Shown one piece after another: positions 41,144-50,900 of a stretch of DNA of 64,000 bases. How positions within the stretch are numbered: position 1 is the stretch's first letter; every line of letters begins with the position of its first letter. The position numbers were made by a program, and so were the translations under genes. Origin of the DNA: Nannocystis bainbridge (GTDB lineage: Bacteria > Myxococcota_A > Polyangia > Nannocystales > Nannocystaceae); the NCBI RefSeq assembly GCF_028368995.1, contig NZ_JAQNDL010000002.1, forward strand, positions 865,724 through 929,723, in the 5' to 3' direction. The notes beneath the pieces were generated by a model that was not told the DNA's origin, did not search any database, and saw only the letters and a program-made list of their open reading frames with translations.

Positions 41144-42733
41144 ATGGGTCCTCCCGGGGTATGGGGCGCAGCACGCGTTCAAGGAGCGATGCGGAACAGG
41201 AGAGGCCCGTCTGCACGGCCCGTGTCGGGGCGATGCGACTCGTATAAGCCGAAGGCGAAGTCGAGCGCTGTGCAGCGGGAGTCCGAGGGGGTCGTAGTAC
41301 CGGCGATGGCGGCGCAGAACAACGCAGTCGGAGGGAAGGACCCCTGGGGTGGTCGTGTCGGAGAAGAAGGTAAGCGCGAGGGCATGGCCTGCAGGACAGG
41401 TCCCAACCACCCCACGCGGCGCAGGCCGCGTGACAAAGTGCGAGAACTTCGACGCCGACTGTGGGCCGCAGCCAAGCGGCAACCGGGTCGACGCTTCCAT
41501 GCGCTGTACGACCGCATCTTCAGGCGTGACGTCCTGAAGGAAGCATGGAGGCGGGTGAAGAAGAACAGGGGGTCAGCGGGCGTCGATGCCCAGACGCTGG
41601 CCGAGGTGGAAGAGCTCGGCGTCGATCGCTTCCTCGAAGAGATCGCCGACGAACTCAAGGGCGGGACGTACCGACCGAGCGCGGTCATGCGGCGGTACAT
41701 CCCGAAGGCGGACGGGAAGAAGCGGCCGCTGGGGATCCCGACAGTCCGGGACCGAGTGGTGCAGATGGCGGCGAAGCTGGTGCTGGAGCCGATCTTCGAG
41801 GCGGATTTCCTTCCGTGCTCGTACGGCTTCCGGCCGAAGCGCAGCGCGACGCAGGCGCTCGAGCGACTGCGCGTGCTGGGAGCTCGAGGTGGGAACCATG
41901 TGCTCGACGCTGACATCCGCGACTACTTCGGCAGCATCGATCACGAGCGACTGATGAAGCTCGTCGAGATGCGGATCTCGGATCGAAGGGTCCTCAAGCT
42001 GGTGCGGCAATGGCTCGAAGCCGGCGTGATGGAAGACGGCCAGGTGACGGCGATGCTCTCGGGGACACCCCAGGGCGGCGTGATCTCACCGCTGCTGTCG
42101 AACATCTACCTCGGTGTCCTCGACAAGCTGTGGCAGCGACGGCACGCCCATCTGGGCGAGCTCGTGCGCTACTGCGACGACTTCGTGATCCTGTGCGGGA
42201 CCAGGAAGGCGTGCGAGGAGGCCGAGGTCAGGGTCCGCGAGATCCTGCGGCGTCTCAAGCTGGAACTGCATCCCGAGAAGACGAGGCGAGTCGAGCTGAG
42301 CTGGGGACGGCAAGGCTTCGACTTCCTCGGCTGCCACCTGCGCAAGCGCATGTCCGGGCCGATCTGGGAGAAGGAACATCGCAGGGTGTACTTCCTCCAG
42401 CGCTGGCCCTCGACGCGTAGCATGACGCGGGCACGGCAGCGCGTGAAGGAGCTGACCGGCTCGAACCGCAACGGGGCCAAAGATGTGCGGGTGATCATCC
42501 GTGACATCAACCCGGTGCTGCGTGGCTGGGGTAACTACTTCCGCACCGGGAACGCCGCCGTGAAATTCAACCGGATCGACACCTACGTGTGGTCTCGCCT
42601 TCGTCGCTTCATGATGAGGCGCAAGGGCCGGCACCTCCGCGCAGGTGAGGTCGAGAGCTGGACGCGCGACTTCTTCCACAACCACGGTCTCCACCGTCTA
42701 CGGGGGACCGTGCAGTACCCGGAGGCCGCGTAA
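41144..42733 (+). CDS. ltrA: Group II intron reverse transcriptase/maturase
   Basis: About 529 residues. It contains the RT0-RT7 fingers and palm (KKNRGSAGVDAQTLAEVEEL, KRPLGIPTVRDRVVQMAAK, CSYGFRPKRSATQALERL, GTPQGGVISPLLSNIYL) and the catalytic LVRYCDDFVIL. A thumb/maturase domain X follows (VIIRDINPVLRGWGNYFRTG, DTYVWSRLRRFMMRRKG, FFHNHGLHRLRGTVQYP). There is no HNH endonuclease domain, so mobility would rely on nascent strands at replication forks. It assists intron splicing and retrohoming. The start is uncertain, with in-frame ATGs at 41144, 41306 and 41384. Confidence 0.93.
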   Translation: MGPPGVWGAARVQGAMRNRRGPSARPVSGRCDSYKPKAKSSAVQRESEGVVVPAMAAQNNAVGGKDPWGGRVGEEGKREGMACRTGPNHPTRRRPRDKVRELRRRLWAAAKRQPGRRFHALYDRIFRRDVLKEAWRRVKKNRGSAGVDAQTLAEVEELGVDRFLEEIADELKGGTYRPSAVMRRYIPKADGKKRPLGIPTVRDRVVQMAAKLVLEPIFEADFLPCSYGFRPKRSATQALERLRVLGARGGNHVLDADIRDYFGSIDHERLMKLVEMRISDRRVLKLVRQWLEAGVMEDGQVTAMLSGTPQGGVISPLLSNIYLGVLDKLWQRRHAHLGELVRYCDDFVILCGTRKACEEAEVRVREILRRLKLELHPEKTRRVELSWGRQGFDFLGCHLRKRMSGPIWEKEHRRVYFLQRWPSTRSMTRARQRVKELTGSNRNGAKDVRVIIRDINPVLRGWGNYFRTGNAAVKFNRIDTYVWSRLRRFMMRRKGRHLRAGEVESWTRDFFHNHGLHRLRGTVQYPEAA

Positions 42734-42758
42734 TGCGGCGGCTCGAGAGACCACCGGT

Positions 42759-42791
42759 AAGCCGTGTGCGGGAAATCCGCATGCACGGTTT
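42759..42791 (+). ncRNA. Group II intron domain V
   Basis: The stem CCGTGTGCGG / CCGCATGCACGG is capped by a GAAAT loop, with a two-base bulge and the conserved AAGCCG entry (catalytic triad region). It lies 25 bp after the maturase stop, as expected for domain V. Confidence 0.85.
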
Positions 42792-42846
42792 GAACGGGGG
42801 TCCTGCCCTTCCTCCGGCTCAAGCAGAGGAAGGGTAGGATCTACCA

Positions 42847-44667
42847 ATGAGCCTCGCCACCGCCCCGACCCAGCCCGGCGCTCGCTTCGACGACGCGGAG
42901 CTCGCCGAGCTGGCGACGGTCCTCGGACACGAGTACACGATCGAACGCGAGCTCGGCCGCGGCGGCATGGGGGTCGTGCTGCTGGCGCGCGACCTCCGGC
43001 TCGAGCGGCCGGTGGCGATCAAGGTGTTGCCGCGCGAGCGAGCCGGCGACGCCGCGCACCGCCAGCGGTTCCTCCGCGAGGCGAGGACGGCGGCGAAGCT
43101 GTCGCACCCGAACATCGTGCCGACCCTCCACGCCGACGAGGCCGGCGCGTTCGCGTATTTCACGATGCCGTACATCGACGGCGAGACGCTGGCCGAACGC
43201 GTGCATAATCGCGGCCGGCCGACGGCGCGGGAGGTCGTACAGCTGCTGCGCGAGGCCGCGTGGGCGCTGGCCTACGCGCACGCGCACGGGGTCGTGCACC
43301 GCGACATCAAGCCGGAGAACATCCTCGTCGAGCGCGCGACCGGCCGGGTGCTGGTCACCGACTTCGGGATCGCGTTCGAGGCGCAGGCGTCGCGGCTGAC
43401 CGGCGACGACCACATGGTGGGGACCGCGGCGTTCATGAGCCCCGAGCAGATCCTCGGGCGCGAGCTCGACGGCCGCAGCGACCTGTACTCGCTCGGCGTC
43501 GTCGGCTACTGGCTGCTCGCCGGGCAGCACCCGTTCGAGGGCGCGGCGGTGCCGGCGGTGCTCGTCAAGCACGCGACCGAGCCGGCGGCGCCGCTGCGCA
43601 CGCTCGCGCCCGAGGTCCCCGCGGGCCTGGCCGCGGCGATCGATCGCTGCCTGGCGAAGGAGCCCGACGCGCGCTGGCCCTCCGGCGAGGCGTTCGCGGA
43701 GGCGCTCGCTACCGCCGAGGAGGAGCTCGCCGGCGTGCCCGCGCGCACCGGCGGCGACCGCCTGCTGGACGAGCGCGAGGTCTCGGCGGTGCTGCAGCGC
43801 GCGGCCCAGCTGCAGGCCGACGCCGCCCGTCGCGTCGAGGAGCGCTCGCGGACCGGGACCGCCGCGCCGGCGCCGACCACCACCAGCGCGCTGCGGGTGT
43901 CCGAGGTCCAGGCCGCCGCGGCCGAGGCGGGCATCGCCGCAGAGTTCGTGGCGATGGCGGCGGCGGAGCTGCCCACGAGCGGCGCGCTCGCGGTGCCGTC
44001 GGTCTCGGCCGCGGCGGAGGGCCGCTGGTCGATGCGCCTGTTCGGCAAGGACGTCCGCCAGCTCGTCGCCTCGCGGGTGATCCGCGCGCCGGCGAAGACC
44101 GTGCTCGACGCGCTGGCGCACGTGTGGCAGGCCAGCCCTTACAACCTCCGCTTGCTCGACGCCGTCGGCCCTCACCCGCTCGACGGCGGGGCGGTGATGT
44201 TCCGCGTGCCGAAGTTCACCGCCAGCCCCGACGGCTCGGGCTACGGCGGCTTCAGTTATTACATGTACATCCTGTCGATCCGTCAGGTCCGCCTGACGAT
44301 GCAGCGCCGCGGCCGTGATGCGATCGAGTGCACGGCGACCGTCGAGCTGCACGAGACGATCGCGGTCGGCCGCCGGATCTTCTTCCCGTGGATGATCGGC
44401 GCGACCTCGGTCGTCGGCGGCGCCGCCGGCATGGCGATGTTCATGACGATGATCCCGGTGCTCGCGGTGTTGACGACCCTGATCACCGTCGCCTCGGTCT
44501 ACGGCGGCCTCCACAAGCTCAACCACGTCTTCTACGCCTACTACATCAAGCAAGCGCAGGAGCAGCTCGAGACGCTGCTCGCCGACGTCGACGCCAACCT
44601 GCGCACGCAGGCGGTGTTCGGCAGTCTGCCCGCGCCGCGGCCGGAGCTCCGGCGCGGCGACGACTGA
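42847..44667 (+). CDS. Ser/Thr protein kinase with C-terminal TM pair
   Basis: A 606-residue protein. The kinase domain spans ~29-290: Gly loop LGRGGMGVVLLA at 36-47, VAIKVLP (K59), catalytic loop VVHRDIKPENILVE near 147, VTDFGIAFE and a GTAAFMSPEQILG activation segment. All catalytic residues are present. The C-terminal part has a ligand-like beta domain and two TM helices (WMIGATSVVGGAAGMAMFM, IPVLAVLTTLITVASVYGG). The first codon lies 3 bp after the probable 3' end of the group II intron, so the intron separates the kinase from its promoter or from a longer 5' coding exon. Expression probably depends on intron splicing or an internal promoter. Confidence 0.93.
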   Translation: MSLATAPTQPGARFDDAELAELATVLGHEYTIERELGRGGMGVVLLARDLRLERPVAIKVLPRERAGDAAHRQRFLREARTAAKLSHPNIVPTLHADEAGAFAYFTMPYIDGETLAERVHNRGRPTAREVVQLLREAAWALAYAHAHGVVHRDIKPENILVERATGRVLVTDFGIAFEAQASRLTGDDHMVGTAAFMSPEQILGRELDGRSDLYSLGVVGYWLLAGQHPFEGAAVPAVLVKHATEPAAPLRTLAPEVPAGLAAAIDRCLAKEPDARWPSGEAFAEALATAEEELAGVPARTGGDRLLDEREVSAVLQRAAQLQADAARRVEERSRTGTAAPAPTTTSALRVSEVQAAAAEAGIAAEFVAMAAAELPTSGALAVPSVSAAAEGRWSMRLFGKDVRQLVASRVIRAPAKTVLDALAHVWQASPYNLRLLDAVGPHPLDGGAVMFRVPKFTASPDGSGYGGFSYYMYILSIRQVRLTMQRRGRDAIECTATVELHETIAVGRRIFFPWMIGATSVVGGAAGMAMFMTMIPVLAVLTTLITVASVYGGLHKLNHVFYAYYIKQAQEQLETLLADVDANLRTQAVFGSLPAPRPELRRGDD

Positions 44668-44726
44668 GCGGGCGGGGCGACGGCGGCGAGCTCGGCGCTG
44701 GAAATCGGCGCGAGGCTGGAGGTCGC

Positions 44727-44750
44727 AAAAATGTCCGAAGGGACAGGTCC
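44727..44750. repeat. 14-bp repeat pair
   Basis: Units start at 44730 (AATG) and 44744 (CAGG), between two co-directional genes. Confidence 0.6.
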
Positions 44751-44898
44751 GCTTCACGTCGTCGTGGCGAGCGGCGAGGCGCGAGATCGGGAGCTGCGGA
44801 GGACGCGTGAGGGCGAAACGGAGGGGCGATGCACGCGAGGCCCGATCTGCGAGCGTGGAAGTCCGTGGTAGGGGCGCAGGGCAGGTACACTGCCGCGA

Positions 44899-45927
44899 AT
44901 GGCGGAGATCATCGTGAGGCGGCAGGTGGCGAAGGGGCGCTCTCGAGCGGGCGCGGTGCGAGCGGCGGGGCTGGCGGTGACGCTGACGGCCTGCGGGCAA
45001 GCGCCGGGAGAGGCGACGAGCGAGGACACCGGGACGACGACGACGACGACGACGGCGACCTCGACGCTCGAGCCGACGAGCTCGAGCGGCTCGACGACGG
45101 CGGAGGTGACGACGGCGGAGGCGACGACGGCGGAGGCGACCACGGTCACGCCGACGACGGCGGAGGTGACGACGACGTCGACCTCGACGACGACCGACGC
45201 GAGCACCACGGAGCCCGCGGCAGGCTGCGCCGATCTGCCGCTGTGCGACGATTTCGAGGCGGAGGCGGTCGGTGGCGCGCCGGACCCGGCGCGGTGGACG
45301 GTGACGTCGCCGAACTGCAGCGGCAGCGGGACGCTGGCGATCGACGGGTCGGTGGCGCACACGGGCGCGCAATCGCTGCGGATCGACGGCGGGGGCGGCT
45401 ACTGCGATCACGTGTTCGTGGCCAACACGGAGGCGATCGCGGCGATCGGGCCGCAGGTATACGGGCGGCTGTGGGTCCGCTTCGAGGCGGCGCTCGGGCA
45501 AGGTCACGTGACGTTCATGACGCTGCGCGACAGCGCCGACGCCGGCGGCAAGGACCTGCGGATGGGCGGGCAGTCGACGATCCTGATGTGGAACCGCGAG
45601 TCGGACGACGCGACGCTGCCGGCGCTGAGCCCGGCGGGGATCGCCCTGAGCACGGCGCCGACGCCGGGGGCGTGGACGTGCGTGGAGTTCCTGATCGACG
45701 CAGCCGGGCCCGGGCTGACGACGTGGGTCGACGGGGCGGAGGTGCCGGGGCTGGTGATCGACGGCGAGCCGACGCCGGACGTCGATCAGCAGTGGCTGAA
45801 CAAGCCCGACTGGCAGCCGGCGCTGGTCGACTTCAAGCTCGGCTGGGAGAGCTACGCCGGGCAGACGATGACGCTGTACTTCGACGACGTGGCGCTGGCA
45901 GCGACCCGCATCGGCTGCGACGGCTGA
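44899..45927 (+). CDS. Concanavalin/LamG-like surface lipoprotein
   Basis: A 342-residue protein. Its lipoprotein signal (AGLAVTLTACGQAPG) is followed by an 85-residue Thr/Ser/Glu-rich linker with repeated TTAEVTTAEAT units. A single beta-sandwich domain (LCDDFEAEAVGGAPDPARWTV, GAQSLRIDGGGGYCDHVFV, WTCVEFLIDAAGPGLTTWVDG, YFDDVALAATRIGC) looks like the jelly-roll fold of polysaccharide-binding or lyase proteins. Extracellular carbohydrate binding is a reasonable guess. A six-unit repeat run follows. Confidence 0.82.
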   Translation: MAEIIVRRQVAKGRSRAGAVRAAGLAVTLTACGQAPGEATSEDTGTTTTTTTATSTLEPTSSSGSTTAEVTTAEATTAEATTVTPTTAEVTTTSTSTTTDASTTEPAAGCADLPLCDDFEAEAVGGAPDPARWTVTSPNCSGSGTLAIDGSVAHTGAQSLRIDGGGGYCDHVFVANTEAIAAIGPQVYGRLWVRFEAALGQGHVTFMTLRDSADAGGKDLRMGGQSTILMWNRESDDATLPALSPAGIALSTAPTPGAWTCVEFLIDAAGPGLTTWVDGAEVPGLVIDGEPTPDVDQQWLNKPDWQPALVDFKLGWESYAGQTMTLYFDDVALAATRIGCDG

Positions 45928-45959
45928 GCGCGGACGGCGGCGCCGGCGGGTGACCGATC

Positions 45960-46039
45960 GGGCATGTTCGATAGGACATGCCTAAAAGGCCATGTCTCAT
46001 GGCGCATGTCCATGAGGACATGGCCTCGGAGACATGGGC
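45960..46039. repeat. 14-bp tandem repeat run, 6 units, convergent spacer
   Basis: Cores lie at 45963, 45977, 45991, 46005, 46019 and 46033. The run abuts the stop codon of the minus-strand gene at 46040. Confidence 0.92.
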
Positions 46040-47152
46040 TCAAGGCGCGGGGTCGGTCGGGCGGCGGACGTTGTTCGGGCCGCTGAGGTGGTCGACGCTG
46101 ACGAGCACGGCCTCGCCGGCCTGCCAGCCGTCGTACTCGGACTTTTCGGCGGTGCGGGTGTAGGACTCGCCCTCGTCGCCGTAGGCGAACACGACGGTGT
46201 AGAGGCCGTCCTGGACGGTGCGCTCGCGGTCGCCGCTGGTGGCGATCTCGGCGAAGCGCAGGCCGTCGTGCCCGTCGCCGCGCACGACCTCGCTGCGCGC
46301 CGGGAGCCAGGCCTGGGTGACGTAGTCGCACCAGGTGGCGTAGATCGGGCGTGAGCAGTGCTTGGTGCGCGTGCGCGTGACGGAGCGGGTGCAGGTCTTG
46401 GGGACGCTGGTGCAGCTGCGGGTGAACGAGCCGTTGCCGTTGCTCTGGGTGCTGCACGACTCGGTCGAGCCGCAGGTGTAGGACTCGCTGTCCTGGTAGT
46501 CCTCGGTGCCGCAGGCGTACGACTCGTCGTGGTGGTGCTTCTCGCGGCAGCCGGTGATCGCCACGCCGGCGACCTCGCCGTGACCGGCCCGCGGCGGGAC
46601 CTCGGCGCGCTCGTGGACGGCGGTCTGCCAGTCGCCGCGGTCGACGTTCTGCCACCGCTCGAGGGTGGTGGTGTGCTGCCAGTGCAGGCCGGTGACGGTG
46701 CCCGGGTACTCGCGGTCGATGGTGCACCAGGCGACGAGGCCGGCGAAGGCGAGCAGCACGAGGCCGGCGATCCAGCGGCGCCGATGCGTGGACCACGAGG
46801 CGAGCAGGCGGTCGGGGAGGCCCGAGGGCGGCGGGGTCGGGTCGGGCTTGGGCGGCGGCGGCCTCCCGTCGCGCCCGCCGCCGCAGCTGTCGCAGGTGGC
46901 CGAGGAGGCGCGGTTGTTGCTGCCGCAGTAATGGCACGACCAGTCGGGGCCGTCGTGGGCGACGGCGAGCTCATCGCGGTCGGAGATGGCGGCGCTGGTG
47001 AAGGCGGCGTCGTCAGGCGGCCGCATGGCGTCGAGCTCGTGCTGCTCGCGCGGGTCGCCGCACGAGGGGCAGCGCTTGTCCCGGCCGCTGATGTCCTTCT
47101 GGCCGCAGCGCGTGCAGTCCCACAGGCCCCAGGCAGTGACGGTGGTGTCCAC
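46040..47152 (-). CDS. RanBP2-type zinc-finger membrane protein
   Basis: A 370-residue protein. Two RanBP2-like zinc fingers lie at the N-terminus (LWDCTRCGQKDISGRDKRCP with SCGDP, and WSCHYCGSNNRASSATCDSC). A Pro-rich linker, one TM helix (WIAGLVLLAFAGLVAWCTI) and a C-terminal domain with many cysteines and His (REKHHHDESYACGTEDYQD, TCTRSVTRTRTKHCSRPIY) follow. The C-terminal half resembles proteins with repeated Cys hairpins and has no assigned function. GTG at 47152 is the best start because upstream in-frame codons read as non-coding. Confidence 0.75.
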   Translation of the reverse strand: MDTTVTAWGLWDCTRCGQKDISGRDKRCPSCGDPREQHELDAMRPPDDAAFTSAAISDRDELAVAHDGPDWSCHYCGSNNRASSATCDSCGGGRDGRPPPPKPDPTPPPSGLPDRLLASWSTHRRRWIAGLVLLAFAGLVAWCTIDREYPGTVTGLHWQHTTTLERWQNVDRGDWQTAVHERAEVPPRAGHGEVAGVAITGCREKHHHDESYACGTEDYQDSESYTCGSTESCSTQSNGNGSFTRSCTSVPKTCTRSVTRTRTKHCSRPIYATWCDYVTQAWLPARSEVVRGDGHDGLRFAEIATSGDRERTVQDGLYTVVFAYGDEGESYTRTAEKSEYDGWQAGEAVLVSVDHLSGPNNVRRPTDPAP

Positions 47153-47310
47153 CGCGGCGAACGATAGCGCGTGCCGGGCGGCCAGGGCAGGGCGAATCGA
47201 GGCGCAGGTCCGCGCGAGCCGTGCGCGAGCGCGGGGGCATGCGCGGCGGGCCGGGTCCGCTCGCGGGGCCGCGAGTCCAGAGGCCGGGGTCGAGGTAGAG
47301 CTGGCGAAAA

Positions 47311-47348
47311 GGACATGTCGCATGGAGCATGTCCGAAGAGTCATCTAG
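47311..47348. repeat. 14-bp tandem repeat run, 3 units, divergent spacer
   Basis: Cores lie at 47314 and 47328, with a partial third at 47342. The run lies between the divergent starts of the zinc-finger gene and the small gene at 47374. Confidence 0.75.
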
Positions 47349-47373
47349 AGCCGGCGCGACGGTGGCCACCGTG

Positions 47374-47739
47374 ATGGGCAGGGAGTTCGGAGCGTGGAGC
47401 GCGCGGGCCGATCGCGAGGCGGCGCCGGACGGGCGGGTGAAGCAGATCGAGTCGCCCGAGGTGGACGCGTACGAGCAAGGCAAGCGCGACGCGCTCGCGG
47501 CGATCGCCAGGGACTCGCTGGGGCTGGAGACGTACGGCTACCCCGCGCCGTGCCGCTACAAATATGCCCAGATCCTGCGCCAGGACTACAAGGTGTGGCT
47601 TCACGAGGTGGCGGGCTGCGTGATCGACGAGACGATCGCCGGGCACGCGCGCGGCTACAACGAGGTGATGCACGCGGAGATCGAGCGCCGTCACGGCCCG
47701 AAAGTGTTTGAAAAGGCGAGCCGCAAGGCCGGCTGTTGA
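47374..47739 (+). CDS. Hypothetical small protein
   Basis: A 121-residue soluble protein (KQIESPEVDAYEQGKRDALA, GLETYGYPAPCRYKYAQILR, GHARGYNEVMHAEIERRHG), helical with no known family. An ATG at 47329 lies inside the repeat run and would add 15 residues of repeat-encoded sequence, so 47374 is preferred. A gene-free ~245 bp and a six-unit repeat run follow. Confidence 0.65.
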   Translation: MGREFGAWSARADREAAPDGRVKQIESPEVDAYEQGKRDALAAIARDSLGLETYGYPAPCRYKYAQILRQDYKVWLHEVAGCVIDETIAGHARGYNEVMHAEIERRHGPKVFEKASRKAGC

Positions 47740-47898
47740 AAGGGCGGGGTCGGACGCCGGCTGCGCGGGCGATGAGCGAGCGCGCGGAGACGAGGAAGGC
47801 GCGATCGTGCGAGGTGGCCGTCGCGCAGAGGCGAGGACACCACGGGGTGAGAACGGTCGAGCGCGCGGAGGCGAGGGCTGAGCGACTCAGGGTCGTTC

Positions 47899-47978
47899 GG
47901 ACATGGTCGAACGACCATGTCGTGACGGACATGCTCGTGGGGACATGGGCATGAGGACATGCGCTTTTGCGCATGTCC
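47899..47978. repeat. 14-bp tandem repeat run, 6 units, with strong hairpin
   Basis: Cores lie at 47902, 47916, 47930, 47944, 47958 and 47972. The last two form GGACATGCGC-tttt-GCGCATGTCC (47955-47978), a perfect 10-bp stem, ending 6 bp before the pyc stop codon. Confidence 0.9.
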
Positions 47979-47984
47979 TCCGGG

Positions 47985-50900
47985 TCAGACCGGCGCGAGC
48001 ATCAGCAGGAGGTCGCCGGCGTCGAGGTTGTCGCCGACGGCGACGGCGAAGCGGCGCACGGTGCCGGGGTGCGGGGCGGCGACGACGGTCTCCATCTTCA
48101 TGGCGGAGAGCACGACCAGCGGGGCGCCGGCGGCCACCTTGTCGCCGACGGCGACGCGCAGCTCGGTGACGGCGCCGGGCATCGGGGCGGCGACGGCGGC
48201 GGGGTCGTCGGGGGTGGCGCGCTCGCGCTGCTTGACGGTCTGGACCGCCGACTTGTCGGCGATCCGCAGCGAGCGCGGCTGGCCGTTGAGCTCGAAGAAG
48301 ACGTCGCGCTGGCCGTCGGGGCCGAGCTCGCCGACCGCCTTCATGCGCACGATCAGCGTCTTGCCTTGCTCGATCTCCACGCTGAGCTCCTCGCCGACCG
48401 GCAGCCCGGCGAAGAAGGCCCGCGTCGGCAGCCGCGAGACGTCGGCGAACTGGGCGCGGAACGCCAGGTACTCGCGGAACACGGTCGGGTAGAGCGCGCC
48501 CGAGACGATGTCGACGTCGCGCAGCGGCATGCTGGCGAGCTGCTGCAGCTCGGCGGCGAGGGTCTCGAAGTCGAGGTCGGGTAGCGAGGCGCCGGGGCGG
48601 CCCTCGAAGGTCGGGCGGCCGCGCAGGACCTTGGTGCGCAGCGGCTCGGGGAAGCCGCCGTGGGGCTGGCCGAGGTGGCCCTGGAAGAACTCGACGACGG
48701 AGCTGGGGAACGAGAGGGTCTCGGCCTGCGCGAGCACGGCGGCCTCGTCGAGGTCGTTCTGGACCATGAACTGGGCCAGGTCGCCGACGACCTTGGAGGA
48801 CGGGGTGACCTTGATGATGTCGCCGAGCAGGCGGTTGGCGGCCGCGTAGGCGCGCTTGATCGCCGGCCAGCGGGAGGCGAGGCCGAGGGCGTTGGCCTGG
48901 AACTGCAGGTTGGTGAGCTGACCGCCGGGCATCTCGTGCAGGTACACGTCGGCGCTGCCGCTGAGGTTGCCGGCCTCGAAGGGGGCGTAGAGCGAGCGCG
49001 CCTGCTCCCAGTAGGTGCCGATCGGCGAGAGGTCGGCGATGTCGAGGCCGGTGTCGCGGTCGCTGCCGTGGAGCGCGGCGACGAGGGCCCCGAGGGCCGG
49101 CTGCGAGGTGACGCCGGCCATGGTGGTGATCGCGGCGTCGACGATGTCGGCGCCGGCCATGGCGGCGGCGAGCATGGAGGCGACGCCGGTGCCGGCGGTG
49201 TCGTGGGTGTGGACGTGGATCGGGACGGCGGGGTGGGCGGCGCGCAGGGCCTCGACGAGGATCATGGCGGCGCGCGGGCGCAGCAGGCCCGCCATGTCCT
49301 TGATGGCGAGCACGTGGGTGCCCATCTCGACCAGCTTGCCGGCGAGGTCGACGTAGTACTGCAGGGAGTACTTGGTGCGCCCGGGGTCGGCGACGTCGCC
49401 GCTGTAGCAGAGCGCGGCCTCGATCACGCCGCCGGCCTCGCCGACGGCGTCGACGCCGAGCTTGAGGTTCTCGGTGTAGTTGAGGCAGTCGAAGATCCGA
49501 AACACGTCGACGCCGCGCTCGGCCGAGTGGCGGACGAACCGGCGCACGACGTTGTCGGGGTAGTTGGTGTAGCCGACGGCGTTGGCGCCGCGCAGCAGCA
49601 TCTGGAACGGGATGTTGGGGACGAGCTCGCGCAGGCGCTCGAGGCGATCCCACGGGTCCTCGCGGAGGAAGCGGAGGGCGACGTCGAAGGTGGCGCCGCC
49701 CCACATCTCGAGGCTGAAGGCCGGGGCCAGCACGCGGGCGGTGGCCGGGGCGATGGCGAGGAGGTCGATGGTGCGGACGCGGGTGGCGAGCAGCGATTGA
49801 TGGGCGTCGCGCCAGGTGGTGTCGGTGAGGAGCAGGCCAGGGTGAGCGCGCACGGCGGCGGCGAACGCCGCGGGGCCCTTGGCGCGCAGGAGGTCGCGCC
49901 AGCCGGCCAGCGGGGCGCCTTCGCGGGCCTCGGGGACCTCGGGGTCGATGCGCGCGGGCGGGGTCTGGGTGGCCCACGGGGTAGTGGGGCCGTTGACGGC
50001 GACCTCGGCGAGGAAGCGCAGCAGTCGCTGGGCGCGGTTGCGTCGCGCGGGCAGATCGAAGAGCTCGGGGGTGCCGTCGACGAAGCCGGTGGTGATGTCG
50101 CCGGCGACGAACTTGGGGTGGCCGAGGACGTTTTGAAGGAAGGGGATGTTGGTCTTGACGCCGCGGATCCGGAACTCGGCCAGCGCGCGCAGGAGCTTGT
50201 GCCGCGCGACCTCGAAGGTGTTGCCGCGCGCGGTGACTTTGACGAGCAGCGAGTCGTAGTGCGGCGTGATGACGGCGCCGCTGTAGCCCGAGCCGCCGTC
50301 GAGGCGGATGCCCATGCCGCTGGCCGAGCGGTAGGCCTCGATGCGGCCGGTGTCGGGGCGGAACTGGGCGCGGGGATCTTCGGTGGTGATCCGGCACTGG
50401 ATGGCGTGGCCGCGCGCCACGATCGCGCCCTGGTGGAGGCCGAGATCGGCCAGGGTGGCGCCGCCGGCGATCCGGATCTGGGCCTGGACGAGATCGACGC
50501 CGGTGATCTCCTCGGTGACGGTGTGCTCGACCTGGATCCTCGGGTTGACCTCGATGAAGTAGTGGCGGCCGTCGCCATCGACCAGGAACTCGACGGTGCC
50601 GGCGTTCTCGTAGCCGACGGCGCGGGCGAGCCTGAGGGCGTCGCCGTGCAGGCCGTCACGTGTCTCTCGGGACAGGCCGAGCGCGGGCGCCATCTCGACG
50701 ACCTTCTGGTGGCGGCGCTGGACCGAGCAGTCGCGCTCGAACAGGTGCACGACCTCGCCGGTGCGATCGCCGAGGATCTGCACCTCGACGTGGCGGGCGG
50801 CGCCGACGAACCGCTCGAGGAAGACGGTGCCGTCGCCGAAGGCGGCCTTGGCCTCGCTGGCGGCGCGCGTGAAGGCCTCGTCGAGCTCGTCGGCGCTGCG

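Larger units (their letters stand above)
40835..42844 (+). mobile_element. Group II intron (5' end uncertain, 40835 to about 40900)
   Basis: The element consists of a structured 5' region (GCGGGTGAAAGTCCCGC near 40908-40924), a maturase gene, a recognisable domain V and a domain VI hairpin (42806-42814 with 42826-42834). It ends at or near CTAC at 42844. GTGCG at 40835 matches the consensus intron 5' end. However, the sequence after an ATG at 40832 looks like protein coding for about 19 codons, so the true 5' end may be nearer 40890-40900. The intron lies directly before the kinase start codon at 42847. Confidence 0.75.
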
